Shown in pieces: positions 1-12,009 of a DNA stretch of 64,000 nt (its first letter is position 1; the number at the start of each line of letters is the position of its first letter). The notes under the pieces are model-generated. The model did not search any database. It worked only from the letters and a program-made list of their open reading frames with translations, and was not told the DNA's origin. This stretch comes from Hesseltinella vesiculosa. Its lineage: Eukaryota > Mucoromycota > Mucoromycetes > Mucorales > Cunninghamellaceae. The position numbers and the translations under genes are program-made. The stretch spans positions 1,211,104 to 1,275,103 of the forward strand of contig MCGT01000003.1 of assembly GCA_002104935.1 (NCBI GenBank), given 5' to 3'.

Positions 1-1366
1 GAAAGGCAAGATCTGCAACTTGAAATGAAGAAATACTTGATCGTGTATTCTAGACAGATGTTTTAAAAAAACTGAAGCCACGTTAGCATCGGGCCTCCTC
101 CTCTTTCCAGTTTGGGAGCAGTATTTCAAGTTGAAGATGGTCATGGCTTTGACATGCCAAAGGTGACGTTGACTGGTTCGCAAGCCATGTTGATATTGAC
201 CACAGTGATTGCCATGCCAAGGGTTATCAGGGGTTCGGGCAGAGGTGTACAAAGCAGCACATGAACTGGCCAAACCGTGCGTGAATCGCTATGGCAAGTC
301 AGGGCAATGGTAGTAGTCATGGCGGGACGGCAAACGTTGTGCCAAGGGTCGGCCAGCTTGGGGTGGCAGTCCGGGCCAGGGGTGGGACAGCAAGCGTCGC
401 GCCAAGGGTCAGCGGAAATTCAACACAGCTAGACTCATGCTATAATTTTTTTTTAAAAAGAGAGGTGAGATTATCAAGTCATGACGAAACATTCTATGCC
501 AATCATGTCAATTAAAAACATAAAGTCAACTTACGCCTAAGTCACAACGGCTTGCACGAAGCCAACGAAGCATCCAGAATCCTCAATGACATGCAATGGC
601 AAACACAGCTAGGAGGCCAGCATGAATGAAATCATTGCTGGGGGCTGCAATGACAATGGGGGCTGTGGTTGTAACAGCATACACAGTGGCAGTAGCTGGC
701 TCGGTCGGCATTGGACCACACCGGCAAAGAAGCGGGAGAAAACAGCAGCAGCAAACATCAACATCGCGAATCAAGTAAAGTGAAGAAGATGAAAATAAAA
801 CAAAGCATACAAAAAATATTGCTTTTCCCCTCTGACCGATCAGATCAGAGGATAGATTCGACGGATTGAAATTCCTTATCATTGTTCATGTACTTTCCTC
901 TCATAATAAAAAAGATACAAAAACGAAACCACAGTTGTAAAATATGCAGCGCGGGCAAGGAAGTGGAGATAAAATGAATTCAGGCACAGGGGTGGTGCGA
1001 GTTTCACAGCTTGTCTGGAGTCCAAAATAGGATGTTTTGCATTGGCTTTGGTCTTCACTGCTTTCCAGGTTTCTCCTTTTCATTATTATTTTATTTTTAT
1101 GAAAGCACTCAGCTGTTAAGCCCGATTCATATGAAAGCCAAATGAGCGCACACAAGGTAGGGTGAGCAATGACCTCTGTACAGTATTTTACAGCGGAAGT
1201 GAGCCTTATTTTTCCAGCCCCTCTTCGATACTTTTCTCGAAAAATAAGATTTATCACGCTTGCCATGGCAACCCTCTTTTTTAATTTCTTTTTCTCGGTT
1301 GTGATGACTGAATATCCTTCTGCTCCTTTGCATTCCTTTTTAGTGGAAAAAGATCAAATGTAAACA
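1..1366. other. Spacer without a convincing gene
   Basis: No supported gene was found. Around 300-420 there is an imperfect duplicated GC-richer block in which a phrase like gccaagggtc recurs, so the short open frame there is probably repeat-derived. Positions about 944-1010 resemble 30621-30700 (both contain a gtggagata...atgaatt...aggcacag core), which suggests an old dispersed repeat. On the minus strand near 600-770 a short frame ends in a hydrophobic stretch, but no upstream exon or signal could be tied to it. Confidence 0.5.
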
Positions 1367-3086
1367 TTAATCCCAGGCATCTGCGTCCAATCCCGTGGAT
1401 GAGGGTGTTGCCTGTTGTTTCTCTTGCGTTTTGAGTCGTTCCAGCTTGGCAACCACGTCTTCAGCTGGGGCTTTCTTGGATTTCTTGGACTTGTCGATCA
1501 CTGACAGCACACCACTACGTTCAGGAATAGAGGCAGATGGGATAGCAGCGGGTGACTGTTTGGTAGTAGCGGCAACTGGTTCGGTCGCAGACGAAACCGA
1601 AAGAGGCTCAGGAGTAGCCATAGGCTGTTTGGGGTTCTTCTGCTTTCGAACCATCGTCGATTTCGACGGGGTTGGCACAGGCTGCACAGGCTTGGGAGAT
1701 TTCGCAGACTTGGTGCTCATGGATGCTGCAGGCTTGGTTTTGGTGATAGAAGCCTTGGCTGACTTGGAGGGCTTGGAGGGTTTGACGGGGACGGGCGCTT
1801 CATAATGAACATCCTCCATGGCTTCCTCCTGTTGCGGCTCGGGTTCGGCAAAGAAGACATCTTGTTTCTTCTTCTTGGCTTTCCTTTCAGCCACTTCTTC
1901 GGCTCGTTCCTTGCGCTTTTTGGCTTGTTCTTCTTCCTTGGCGACCTGGCGCTCCTCACGTTGCTGCTGCTGTAATCTCTGTTCCTTGATGACATGGCGA
2001 TGGCGCCGCTTTGTTTCTGTCTTTCCTTCAAGCTTGTTCTCCTTTTCACGCTTCAGCCGTTCCTTCTTTTCCACCAGCTTCAAATTGCTGGCTTGCTTCT
2101 GTTTGCGCTGCAGAAACTTGGGATCAAAGCGCTGGCCATCAAACACACGCAGCGTCGGCACCAACGCCAGGATCTTTTCCCGGTAACTGTCCTTGTTCGC
2201 AATCGGGTTCCCCTTTAGATTCAAATTATGCAGCTGGACGAGGGAACCTAGGGCTGCAAGGTTGCTAAACGAGGGAAATTAAAAAGTTAAATAAAGTGCT
2301 TCCTTTTACATTTTTCACATAAAATAGTTTACCTCCAGTTTTCAATGAGATTGTTTCCTAGATCCAGCGTTTCCAAGGCATGGCATTGGCGCAAAGTGGC
2401 GGGTATCGTGGTGATTTGATTGTCGTTCAAACGAAGCTCTTTCAAGCACGCGGCTTGCGCGGTCAGGTCAGGGATAATGGAGAATTGGTTGTGCGATAAA
2501 TTGACCTTGGTCAGTTGAGTCATAGCTTGTATCGAAGGCAAGGTGCGGATATTATTATAAGAGAGCACTGATCATGAAAAAAGGGGCGTTTAGCATTGTC
2601 CTCCATGCCTCATTTCGCTTCCACCATTTACCAAGGGTGTTCAGCTGGGTCAAGTGATTCAAGTATTTGATACGTTTGATCTCATTCTTGCTAAGAATTA
2701 ACGCTTTCAATTGGGTCATGTTGGCGATTTCCATCGATAATGACTTCAGCTTGTTGCTGCCCATGGTCAATACTGAGGAAGGAGGTTAGTTCAAACCATG
2801 CTAAATGCAACATGACCTTACCATTGAGTTGCTTCATGTTTTCAAGACCATGCATGGATTCAAAGTTGTTAAGTGACAGATCAAGCATGGTCAGTTGATC
2901 AAGACCTTTGAAGTTACAGTTGGCGTTGGTAAGCTGGTTTTTGGCTAGATCCAACTTTCGCAATTGCAGGCAGCTGGAAATGTCGTCCAAATGCGTCAGG
3001 CCCTTGTCACGAGCTTTGATTTCCTTGATACTGTCCAATGCCTCAGTACGATGCCATTGGCTCAGTGTGTCTAAATCGAGCTTCAT
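1367..3086 (-). CDS. Leucine-rich-repeat protein with basic coiled-coil tail
   Basis: Function is not recognised beyond the LRR fold, a protein-interaction scaffold. Four exons join in frame: 3086-2822, 2772-2632, 2567-2333 and 2264-1367, giving about 512 residues; the three introns are 49-69 nt with GT-AG ends. The first ~215 residues hold about seven LRR units (LxxLxLxxN spacing, for example LRKLDLAKNQL and LKELRLNDNQI). They close with a typical LRR cap around LVPTLRVFDGQRF. The rest is strongly basic and glutamate-rich (predicted coiled coil, KKKK patch), then Pro/Ser/Lys-rich and low complexity. That tail suggests a nuclear or RNP-associated protein, which is inference. The start was chosen because MKLDLDTL leads straight into the first LRR. 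It is transcribed divergently from the reductase gene, 118 bp away. Confidence 0.8.
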
Positions 3087-3204
3087 CGTTTGTTTTAGAT
3101 CTGAAAGAGAGAAAAAAAAATTGCGGTCCACGAAGCGCCAGGATTTTTTAAGGGCCTTTTTTTTTTTTTTTTTTTTTTGGCACTCTCCTATCCCCTCATT
3201 CAAA
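3087..3204. promoter_or_regulatory. Shared divergent promoter region
   Basis: Only 118 bp separate the start codons of the LRR gene (-) and the reductase gene (+), so both promoters must lie here or overlap the 5' ends. The interval contains a run of about 20 T (3159-3178, plus strand). Such rigid A/T tracts commonly exclude nucleosomes in fungal promoters; applying that here is inference. No TATA box was identified. Confidence 0.5.
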
Positions 3205-4707
3205 ATGTTGAAGCGCACGTTTGCAACAGCAACACGATCTCGTCCATTTCGCCTTGCTGTCGTTGGCAGTGGTCCTGCAGGCTTTTATACTTGTCACCGC
3301 CTGCTTAAAGAACATGATAATACACAAATCGACATGTTTGATGCTCTGCCAGTTCCTCATGGCCTGGTTCGATATGGCGTGGCTCCTGATCACCCCGAAG
3401 TCAAGGTAAAGCGACAATCTGCCTTTGCGACTTATTGTAGCGTATCTCACATTCAGTTATTTATTTACAATCGACACCTGTAGAATGTCATGACCACATT
3501 TGACAAGGTTGCTGAGGACCCCCGATTCCGATTCATAGGCAACGTGTCCGTGGGGACGCCTACTTCTGTCCTCCAGGTCGCTGATCTCAAAGCTCATTAC
3601 GATGCCTTGCTGTTTACATATGGTGCCAGTGAAGATCGACACCTTGGCATCCCCAATGAAGATGCCTATGGGTCGACTTCGGCTCGCACGTTTGTGGGCT
3701 GGTACAATGGCTTGCCCCGGGATCAAGACCTTCAACTGCCCCTGCAGGACACCGATACAGCCGTGGTCATTGGCCAAGGCAATGTTGCCCTGGATGTGGC
3801 CCGCATCCTCCTGACCCCCATTGACGATTTGCGCAAGACAGACATCACCGAAGCGGCCCTTGAAGCTCTGTCTAAGTCCAAGATCAAGAATGTACACGTG
3901 GTTGGCCGTCGTGGCCCACTCCAGGCAAGCTTTACCACCAAGGAATTACGTGAACAACTCAGCTTGCCCAATGTACGGTTTGAGGCTGACCAACAGTGGA
4001 TCCAGCAGCAGATCGCTGCCCATGAAGATGCCATCAACAAACAGAGACCGCTGAAGCGATTGATGGGTCTGCTGGCCAAAGGCAGAAAGGACAACACTGG
4101 TGACAAATCATGGCATCTCAAGTTTTTACGCAGCCCAGTCGAAATCCTAGCCGACAATGGAAATGTGTCAGGCATCCGTTATGAAATGAACGAGCTGCAA
4201 GGCGAGTCCTTTGATAAGCAACGCGCCGTAGGCACTGGACAGTTTGAAGATCAAGCATGTGGCCTGGTGCTGCGCAGCATTGGCTACAAGAGCATGCCCA
4301 TGCCTGGCGTGCCCTTTGATGCTAAACGCGGTCTAGTCCCCAACGCCTACGGAAAAATCCTCCAAAGCCCTGATGCTGCTCAAGACGATACCCTCCCTGG
4401 TATGTATACTGCAGGCTGGCTAAAACGTGGGCCCACGGGGGTCATTGTGTCCACTATGTCCGACGCCTACGATACTGCCGATACCATCTTGACCGATCTG
4501 AAAAACGAATCACCCATGCTCCCTGACGACCCTCAACGATCCGACGATATTGTACCTCTTATCCAACAACGGGGCGTTCAGCCAGTCTCCTACCGCGACT
4601 GGAAAAAGATCGAAGCTGCTGAATTTGCCCACGGTGTATCCATTGGCAAACCTAGAGAAAAATTCACTTCTGTACCTGATATGCTCCATGTCCTCCAACC
4701 CAACTGA
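3205..4707 (+). CDS. ARH1: Adrenodoxin/ferredoxin-NADP+ reductase, mitochondrial
   Basis: This FAD flavoenzyme moves electrons from NADPH to mitochondrial ferredoxin, serving Fe-S cluster and heme A synthesis. Two exons (3205-3405, 3484-4707) give about 474 residues, a normal length. The N-terminus (MLKRTFATATRSRPF) is basic and hydroxylated with no acidic residues, as in matrix-targeting presequences. The FAD dinucleotide motif VVGSGPAGFYTCHRLL follows at about residue 20, then the family motif VPHGLVRYGVAPDHPEVK. The NADPH-binding VIGQGNVALDVARILL lies near residue 165, and the FAD-contacting GWLKRGPTGVI near residue 380. The single intron falls just after HPEVK and ends in TAG. The reading frame is intact. 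The family assignment is secure; the yeast symbol is by homology of motifs only. Confidence 0.95.
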
Positions 4708-5152
4708 CGATCCATGCCCTTACCTCTCCCTTTTATTCATTTTGAGCTTGTAACATAACCAGTAGACAGCTTTCACCACCCCATAGACTCTTTTTTATTT
4801 TTTTTATATTTTTATATCTTTATTTTTACTGTATAGAATTCAGTCAAAAAATGACCAGAACACGCTGGTGATATATCTTTGCATGTTTGGTTTTCCTTTC
4901 CAGGCTTTTTGATTCGCTGCCTTGCGAGGTGTAAAAGGCACGAGATACAGGCACACAATAAGTTGCCGTCTACAGTGAGGTTCCACCGCAGCACAAATTA
5001 CTGCTGACCAGTCCAGCGTTCAACGGAAGCTGGTACATGAATTCAACCTGACAGGTCCCAACCAAGCAGCCAAACGATGGAATAAAACAACGATTCAAAA
5101 TTTAAGCGAAAGCAAGACAAGCGTGATGACAATTTTATTTCAGCCGACAGGC
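4708..5152. other. Spacer
   Basis: AT-rich spacer between the reductase stop codon and the degenerate gene on the other strand. It has a T-rich stretch at about 4791-4830 just after the reductase that may serve 3' end formation. Nothing else was seen. Confidence 0.5.
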
Positions 5153-6540
5153 TCAAGACACGGATGGTCTGTTTCGCTTGGGGGTGGAAAAAGCGTAAGT
5201 GGAGGGGGAGTAGGGGAGCGGTAAAGGCTGTGGTCGTACCTTGTGATCAAAGGTGGTTGGTAGATTTAAGCTTGGCAAGGCGTCGTTGATAAGAGTTTCC
5301 AATGCATTTTCCTGGATTTTTGCAGCACTGTCGATCAAAAATTCCTATAGGCAACATGCACAAAAAAAAAAAAAAAAAGAAAAGAAAAGGCCAACAAAGC
5401 ATTTCACGAGCAGCAGACACTTTACCTTGAAGTGAAAAAGTGCTGCGATAGTAGGCTTCAATAAATGCATTTTTTGGCAGCACGAGACGGGCCAAGGGAC
5501 AAGCGACAAAGTATTCCAAGTCGGTTTTTTTTTCAAACTGTACAGATATCCGGAGGTACCAACAAAGTCCATGGTCATGATTTCATGGATTGTTCCTGGG
5601 GCATGGTTCAAGATCTGGGCATTGACTCTGAGATTTTTTGAGAGCTGCTTCAACATGGTCGATGTAGTATTTTTTCACACGTTGGAGCACAATTCAAGGC
5701 GTTCATCACCAGCAGCAAGGATGAGATCAATTTTCCTGCCATATGTTGCCCTCGTTTCATCGCATTCTTCAAAGAAGGATTTGTTGAGCTGCGCGTTCTT
5801 TTTTGTCGGATGAGAAGCGTGTTCGCCACTATGAGAAAAAAAATTAGAGCAACATTACAAGGCAAAGAATATCATGACTAACTCAACCATCGTAATCGGC
5901 GTGCCAGACAAAAGCAGGTCCATAACAGAAGCAATAAAGCGATAATAACTCAATTCAGATTCTGAACGGTTGACTTGCCACTGACCAAATGCCTTGATGC
6001 TGCAAGATAGAGTGGATATTGCTTGAGGTAAGCTGGATAAGTTACAAAAAATCAGACACTTACGCATGTTCAAACATGGAGAGAACCACATACGGCTGAC
6101 TCATACGCTTTTTTTCTACCGAGAGCTTGTGTTTCTGCTCGTCCACAAAATCGAGCATTGCTTCGATATCATACTTGAATCCCAGGTTGGTTTCAATAAT
6201 ACAATTGCTGCTTTGGTCCAGTGTTGCGGCAGTGTCGATGGCGATTATCCTTTTGCGATCGTTTTCAATAGTAGCCCAGTGTGAAGGTGGTAGTCTTTCT
6301 TCATAAATCTCCTTCATATCTGCATCTACGAGGTTTAAAACTCGCGATAGCGACAGTCTATCCTATGTTGGCAGTTAAAGAAGTTAATATCAGTCATTGT
6401 TTGCTCGCTTTTTTTTTTTTTTTTTTGCACACTTGATTAAAGCATCGCTCATCTGGGAATCGTCCTTTTTCAACATTTCTTTGCCTAACTTCATCATCAA
6501 CGTTGAAGGGTCCTTTCTGTCAATATACGTGTTACTCAAT
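5153..6540 (-). pseudogene. Broken multi-exon hypothetical gene
   Basis: Minus-strand coding-like blocks with plausible splice sites form a protein of an unrecognised family. In order they include a lysine-rich block (KLGKEMLKKDDSQMSDALIK), RLSLSRVLNLVDADMKEIYE, an acidic/aromatic block, GRKIDLILAAGDERLELCSN, LKQLSKNLRVNAQILN, a short FVGTSGYLY block, and EFLIDSAAKIQENALETLIN. The frame is damaged. An in-frame TGA lies at 5675-5677, between the ELCSN and KQLSKNLR blocks. Coding similarity changes frame at a 9-nt homopolymer (5525-5533) and seems to return near 5435-5439. I recall similar GRKIDLI/SKNLRVNA patterns from mucoromycete hypothetical proteins, but only from memory. It could be a pseudogene or a sequence with indel errors. 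Confidence 0.45.
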
Positions 6541-6567
6541 CCTTTTCAACAACCTGATATGAACTGA

Positions 6568-7020
6568 TTAGTTGCCTGGTATTTGCTGCTGGAAGCTGCT
6601 GGAATTACTGCAAGAGGCATAGATAGCGATTGCAGAGCGTTTTGTCGGGTTGCTGATCATCTCAAGATAAAATTGGAAGCCAGTGACACCATAGACATGC
6701 GCAATCACACGACGAATGATATAATCTTCGGGCATGCTTGCGAGATCATCAGGAAGGTGAATGTTGAGAGGTAAGACAACATTGTTTCCGAACTGCGAGT
6801 AGACTTCACCAAGATCATCCCAATGGATCCTGGCTTCAGCTGGAGGAGTTCGTTGGCGAGTGCCACTGCTTCGACAGCGCATGCAAGTTCGGTACCAGCA
6901 TCTATGTCCTTCAAACTCGGGAAGATGTCGTTTGCACTTGCAATCGGAACACTGGGCAAGTGGTGCAACATCTGGGGCAGTAGGGTCGGTTTGAATCAAA
7001 CGTGGATGAGGCTCCGTCAT
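6568..7020 (-). CDS. Small cysteine-rich putative zinc-binding protein
   Basis: An uninterrupted 150-residue frame opens with MTEPHPRLIQ. It carries a CxxC...C...TCxxCR arrangement (CSDCKCK near residue 24, then RCWYRTCMRCR near residue 41), which looks like a small treble-clef or zinc-ribbon site. A hydrophilic middle contains HWDDLGEVYSQFG, followed by a weakly hydrophobic end rich in Ser/Gln. It lies just upstream, same strand, of the broken gene at 5.1-6.5 kb. The two may be parts of one decayed gene, since no clean splice junction joins them. Function unknown. The acceptor-like TTTTTCAG at about 7070 suggests there may be a 5' leader intron. Confidence 0.4.
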   Translation of the reverse strand: MTEPHPRLIQTDPTAPDVAPLAQCSDCKCKRHLPEFEGHRCWYRTCMRCRSSGTRQRTPPAEARIHWDDLGEVYSQFGNNVVLPLNIHLPDDLASMPEDYIIRRVIAHVYGVTGFQFYLEMISNPTKRSAIAIYASCSNSSSFQQQIPGN

Positions 7021-7715
7021 TGGGAAGTTGTTGTTCCCATCAATATCCTATCTTCCAATGTAACGCTGAAAAAAAAAAAGCAAACTGGAATGTCGCCCAG
7101 TCAACGTTTTATCAATTTCTAAAAAACGAAAAGATGGCCATTCCCCCCAAGGGACACCCAGGCGATCTGATCAAAAATCACAGTGAAAAATTGTTCCAAG
7201 TTGAACAATGGTATGCTTTAGAGATGTTTTTAGCGCCCCAAGTGAGATGGCAAATCTGGATGATTTTCATTGACTATCTTCCGGCTGCTGTCGGTAGCGC
7301 GATACCCGGTACGCCCAACATTGCTTGCGATGTTTTAATGATAACTCTCGTGCTTCACACCTGCGTGCTAAACGTACGCATCTGACAGGATTATAATTTG
7401 AACTGTTTTCGTGTAGACGAGAGGGTGCCCACAGCTTGGTTGTCATCTACACATATTTTACGAAAATGATTTCACTGCATCGCAGCTGATGTTGACTGTA
7501 GCCTCAGGCCTTTCAGTCGCTTTACAAAGAATGAGAGTGCGGACAAAGCGCTTTTTTTTTTCTAAAATAAAAAAGAACCAGCTGTTTACTCTTCACTCAA
7601 AGCCCACGTTCTAGTCAAACGATCGTCCTCCACCTACTTCTCTCTCATCGATTGAATGTGCAAAAGCCTTCTGATCATCATGCTCTGACCTCTTGAGCTT
7701 TTATCGGCTTCTTTT
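7021..7715. other. Spacer with dispersed repeat copy
   Basis: No gene was seen. About 7128-7260 resembles blocks near 31330-31460 and 32158-32270. They share a core gatctgatcaaaaat (7164, 31364; a variant at 32181), and the matched stretch runs from an upstream ggcca(tt/aa) motif into an AT-rich tail. The rest is AT-rich with the 3' flank of RMI1. Confidence 0.5.
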
Positions 7716-9474
7716 TTATTTTCTGATCAGATCATACTTTGTTATTTCCGGCAGCACACCAACTTTCTCCTGTTTTTCCAGGACCGAGAAATCTATTTCT
7801 AAATCAGCAGGGCTTTGGTGAAGAATATCAGTCATAGGTTTGATGATCTATGAGGAAAAATAGGTTATTGCCGAGGAATCAAACTAAAGCCTACATCTTT
7901 ACCTTGACACCAGCCACTGCAGGCCCTTGCTCTCTCCAAATTTTGAACACATCTTCCAAGGAGTAGCCTTGGAGGTAATCTTTCAGCACCTAAGATATAG
8001 GAGAATCGCGCTTCAGTTTCCATGCCTTTTTTTTTTTTTTTTTTTTTTTTCACTTCAGACGAGCCTGACCTTGCCGGAAACACACGCGGTGACATTTTGG
8101 CCACCATGTACTAGGTCCATGATTGCAAAGCAGTTATTCTTTAGCACACGAAGCGTTTTGAAATGAGTACAATCCACCTGATACAAAATATACATAAAAA
8201 CGAAAGCCTGTTAATTCATTCCTTAAAAAGATCCGTAGGAGGGGGCTTACGCGAACCACAACCCTGTCATCTTGAAAATGATGCTCGTTGTCATTCAACG
8301 ACTTGACCATGTTTTGCAGTTCATGAAAAAGGACACGTCTTGCGGAAGGCGCGGGGTCGATGGGGTGGCCGAGCTGGTCGAGTGTAAAGTCAGCCATATC
8401 ATCGTCGCTGAGTTCCCAAGGATCCTGAGAAGTATGGATGGCGTCAAGTCCATATTCTAGCTGTTCCATGGTCGCATCGTGCTGGCTTTGAAAGTAAGAT
8501 GACGGTGGCGGGTCGGTGGCCGAAGGCAAAGCGTTTTCGTTTCGGTAGGACAAAGAGACTTCCATACCAACAAGGGCTTCTTCAGGAATGTCGTCATAAA
8601 ACATACTGCCGTCGTCATCTTCGTCCAATAAATCGACAATTACTGGCGATGAAGAGAATATAGCAGGCGCACGGGGTGCTGCTGTGGTAGTAGACAGAGG
8701 CAGGGTTGAGACAGGAGGATAGATGGACGTGGACGATGCATTGGAGTTGGGTATAGATGCTGATGAATTTTGTGACCTGATATCAGTGTTGTCAAAGGAG
8801 GAGAAGAAAAAAAGGTAAGGTCAGGGCACGCGTGTTCGTACGAAGGGATAAGCACTTGCTCAAGTTTGAATTTGAACCGGCGTAATAGCTCTTGTTCCAT
8901 GGAGTCGCCAAAAAGGGATTGGACTTTGCCACCCAAAACTTGGAATTGACTGGGTTTGACCAAAAGTAGCCCATTGGCATACAAAGCTGAATGGATCACA
9001 ACCTAACATGGGAAAAAAGAACGAGGGGCATGAGATCTGGCACCAAGAGGTGTGGTCTTAAAGATATACCTTTGTACCGAAGGGAGTGGTGAGGGATATA
9101 TTTGGTATTTGTTCGAGTTCATAGACGAAGATTTCGCGCTGGCCATCGGTCATTGTCCATTTGAGTCTGCCACGAGCCAGATTATCAGGATCGGTTTCGA
9201 TGGATTTCACAAGCGAGTACAATGAGTTTGAGGTGTCAGTAACATCTTGGATTTGCAGGATTAGCTTTGATGGTAGACGTTTGTTGGGATCTAAACAGGG
9301 CAGACATGATTTCCCAATGTCGTCGGTCAAGAAGTGATCGAAAAGATGGTCGTATTTCTGTTTGGCAGTCAAATATTCGGCATTGGGTGTGTCACGTTCC
9401 CACTGTTCGTAAAAATTGGGCCGTATTCGTATTCCATTTTGCTCAAACTGTGTCAGCACATTGCTTGGTGGCAT
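7716..9474 (-). CDS. RMI1: RecQ-mediated genome instability protein 1 (OB-fold)
   Basis: RMI1 is the OB-fold subunit of the Sgs1/BLM-Top3-Rmi1 dissolvasome, which resolves double Holliday junctions. Six exons join with consistent phases: 9474-9070, 9002-8842, 8776-8251, 8177-8070, 7989-7903, 7847-7716. They give about 472 residues. The N-terminal helical segment (about residues 1-60) leads into the OB fold. The family-typical stretch runs GRLKWTMTDGQ, then TPFGTKVVIHSALYANGLL, then LLVKPSQFQVLGGKVQSL (about residues 105-165). The middle is Ser/Pro-rich and acidic (LLDEDDDGSMFYDDIPEEALVG). The last three exons form a second folded region (THFKTLRVLKNNCFAIMDLV...), possibly the C-terminal OB domain seen in longer RMI1 proteins. 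A long A/T tract (about 24 nt) sits in the fourth intron. It is divergent from GID7. Confidence 0.85.
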
Positions 9475-9743
9475 TCTTTTTATTCGCAGGGAAAGAGAAA
9501 GCGCTCAAAAAGGGCTTTTCCGCAGGTGCCCAGGCGCACTTTTTTTTCTTTTTTTTTTTTTTTATCAGCATTCATTGGAAAGGTAAACGACGTAACAATA
9601 ACTTATGCATACGTGCATGATAGTCCTTAATCCAATATATAACAACTAATCCACGTTTATAATGCGAATTTAACTTTTTTTTTTCGTTTCTTTCTCATTG
9701 TACACTTGCGGTCTGCCTTGCACTGCAGCTTCAAGTTTACGCT
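9475..9743. promoter_or_regulatory. Shared RMI1/GID7 divergent promoter region
   Basis: The 269 bp between the two start codons must hold both promoters. It includes T-rich runs at about 9541-9563 and 9676-9684 on the plus strand, which may act as nucleosome-excluding tracts. No sequence-specific operator was recognised. Confidence 0.45.
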
Positions 9744-12009
9744 ATGCAGATTACTACCAAAAATGACGATGCATCACCTTCGCCTCCGCCTGATTCTCAT
9801 CTCAGCCCTGATGGGATGCATCATAAGGATGTTGTTCGGCTATTCCTTCAGTCGTTGTTCGACATGGGTTATGAGTAAGTGGCATCCAACGGACTCGTTT
9901 GCAAAATGCGTCATACTTACCCGTCCTTTGTGTTTTCGTTGACCGTGTCCATGTTAGCAATGCAGCAATACAATTGGAGCAAGACTCTGGCATTACCTTG
10001 GAAACACCAAAAGTGGCTGAATTTCGACAAGTTGTGCTGATGGGCCAATGGAGCAAATGCGAGGCGATGCTGCCGCAGCTCTGCCTGGAGGACCAACCTG
10101 AAGTTCTCCAGCAAGCAAAGTTTTTGATTCGCCAGCATAAATTTATTGAATTACTGCAAGACAGAAAATTGATGAAGGCCCTATCTGTGCTACGGAATGA
10201 GCTCTCCTGCCTTGGAAACACGGATAAATTACATGAGCTGTCAAGGTAACCCATAAGAGACCGCGTGGGGGTTGTCAATGTCACCCAGCGTTTTCTGACA
10301 GATTTCTTGTTTTGTGATCAGCCTGATGCTGTGCTCATCAGCAGATGAAGTGATGAGAAGGATCCACTTGGATAAGTCCATTGCTGACACAAGAGATCAG
10401 CTACTGGTCCACCTACAGCGTACGATGAACCAGGACGGTGTGCGAGGACTGACGAGATCCAACGGAGCTGGGCGGGTTGCAAGTGGATGGGAGCTCACCT
10501 TTTCTTATCTGTTTTATCATTTTTTTTTTTGGAACTAGACTGTGTTGACCCTGCCATCATGATACCTCAAAATAGACTATCCACCCTCATCCACCATGCA
10601 TACGAATGGCAAAAGCACCAGTGCGCGTATCACAATGACAGCAAGCATTTCTCGTTGTTTTCTGACCACATGTGCGATAGGTAAATCCAGGGGTGAGTGA
10701 GTGAAGTAGGGAATGAATAACCCGACATGATCTCTCCTCTTATTTTATTAGGCACGAGCTGCCAACGCGAACCATTGCTATTCTTTCTGGCCATAGTGAC
10801 GAAGTTTGGCACGTTGCTTATTCCCATTCTGGCCGATACCTGGCATCAGCATCGAGTGACCAAACCTGTATCATCTGGGACATGCAGGTAAATAAGAGTG
10901 TCAAGGAAGCAAATCGTTTTAAACACTTTTTCTTTTTCATTGCAGACCTTGCAGCGAATGAAGCGGCTACACTGTCCAACAGATGCATCCTTTTGTGGCT
11001 GGTCACCTGACGATTCCAAAATTGTTGTATGTGGACATGGTGGGATGTTTATCACGTGGGATCCATTTGTAGGTGACAAGTGAAAAATATACTCTTTGAC
11101 ACCTTCCTTTTATTTTATGAAACTGTCTTTGATAACTCGCATTTATTAAATATAGAAAGGAACACTGTTGCAAGAATTCGAAGGTCATACAGATGATGTC
11201 GCTTGCTGTGTTTGGTTACCTGATGGACGGCATCTGATATCTGGGTCTCGCGATAATACCATTCGTCTCTGGGTAAGGATATAAATAGAACCCCCCCTCC
11301 CCCTCTCCTTGCTTCATTCTCGAGTTTCATACCAACTTACGATCACTTCCAACAGAACATGGACGGTGAAGTAGTGACCCAGATGAAAGAAGAACGAGTT
11401 GTGGATATGGCGTTCAATGGCGATCAATTGATTGTGATCACTTTTCAAAAGAAGATCTCGGTGTATAATTTACAAGGACTGCAATTTTACAAGGCATTGT
11501 AAGTTAAAACGAGGCACACCAGCCGAGACTGATTCTCCCCCCTTTTTTTTATGGTGTAGCGACATCGCGGAGCAATATAGAATGACGTCGCTACGGGTCA
11601 GTCAGGATGGTCGGCTCGCTTTGGTAAATTTGGAAGACCAGTCGATCCATTTGTGGGACTTGAGCAGCCAATGGCTATTGCGGCGGTACCAAGGACATGA
11701 ACAGCGAAAATTTGCCATCCGATCCTCCTTTGGCGGCGCGCAGGATACCTTTATTATAAGCGGCAGCGAAGATCACCGAGTTTATATTTGGAGCAAGGAT
11801 CACGGGTCTCTATTAGCTGTACTTGAGGGTCATGACGATACTGTCAATTCCATTGCGTGGAGCCCATCCAATACCATGTTTGCCTCGGCTAGCGACGATC
11901 ACACCATTCGCATGTAAGTTTAAGAGTTAATTGGAAACACGCTGACTCTTTTCACGTTGTTAGCTGGGGACGAGCTCAAAAGCCAATGGAAAGCCTGTCA
12001 TCCCAATAG
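9744..12009 (+). CDS. GID7: WDR26/Gid7-type WD40 subunit of the GID/CTLH E3 ligase
   Basis: This protein is the LisH-CTLH-WD40 scaffold of the GID/CTLH ubiquitin ligase, which in yeast degrades gluconeogenic enzymes. Ten exons join in phase (9744-9874, 9958-10245, 10322-10419, 10539-10680, 10752-10887, 10946-11068, 11156-11272, 11356-11498, 11560-11913, 11964-12009) for about 525 residues. LisH: HHKDVVRLFLQSLFDMGY, residues 26-43. CTLH: FRQVVLMGQWSKCEAMLPQL, then FLIRQHKFIELLQDRKLMKA and VLRNELSCL. The WDR26 signature PAIMIPQNRLSTLIHHA follows, then WD repeats beginning ILSGHSDEVWHVAYSHSGRY and ending SGSEDHRVYIWSKDHGSLL and FASASDDHTIRIWG. The short tail ends SLSSQ. Motif order matches WDR26 closely. 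The start is the ATG giving MQITTKNDDASP. Exon 6 could instead end a few bases later, but only the chosen donor keeps phase. Confidence 0.92.
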
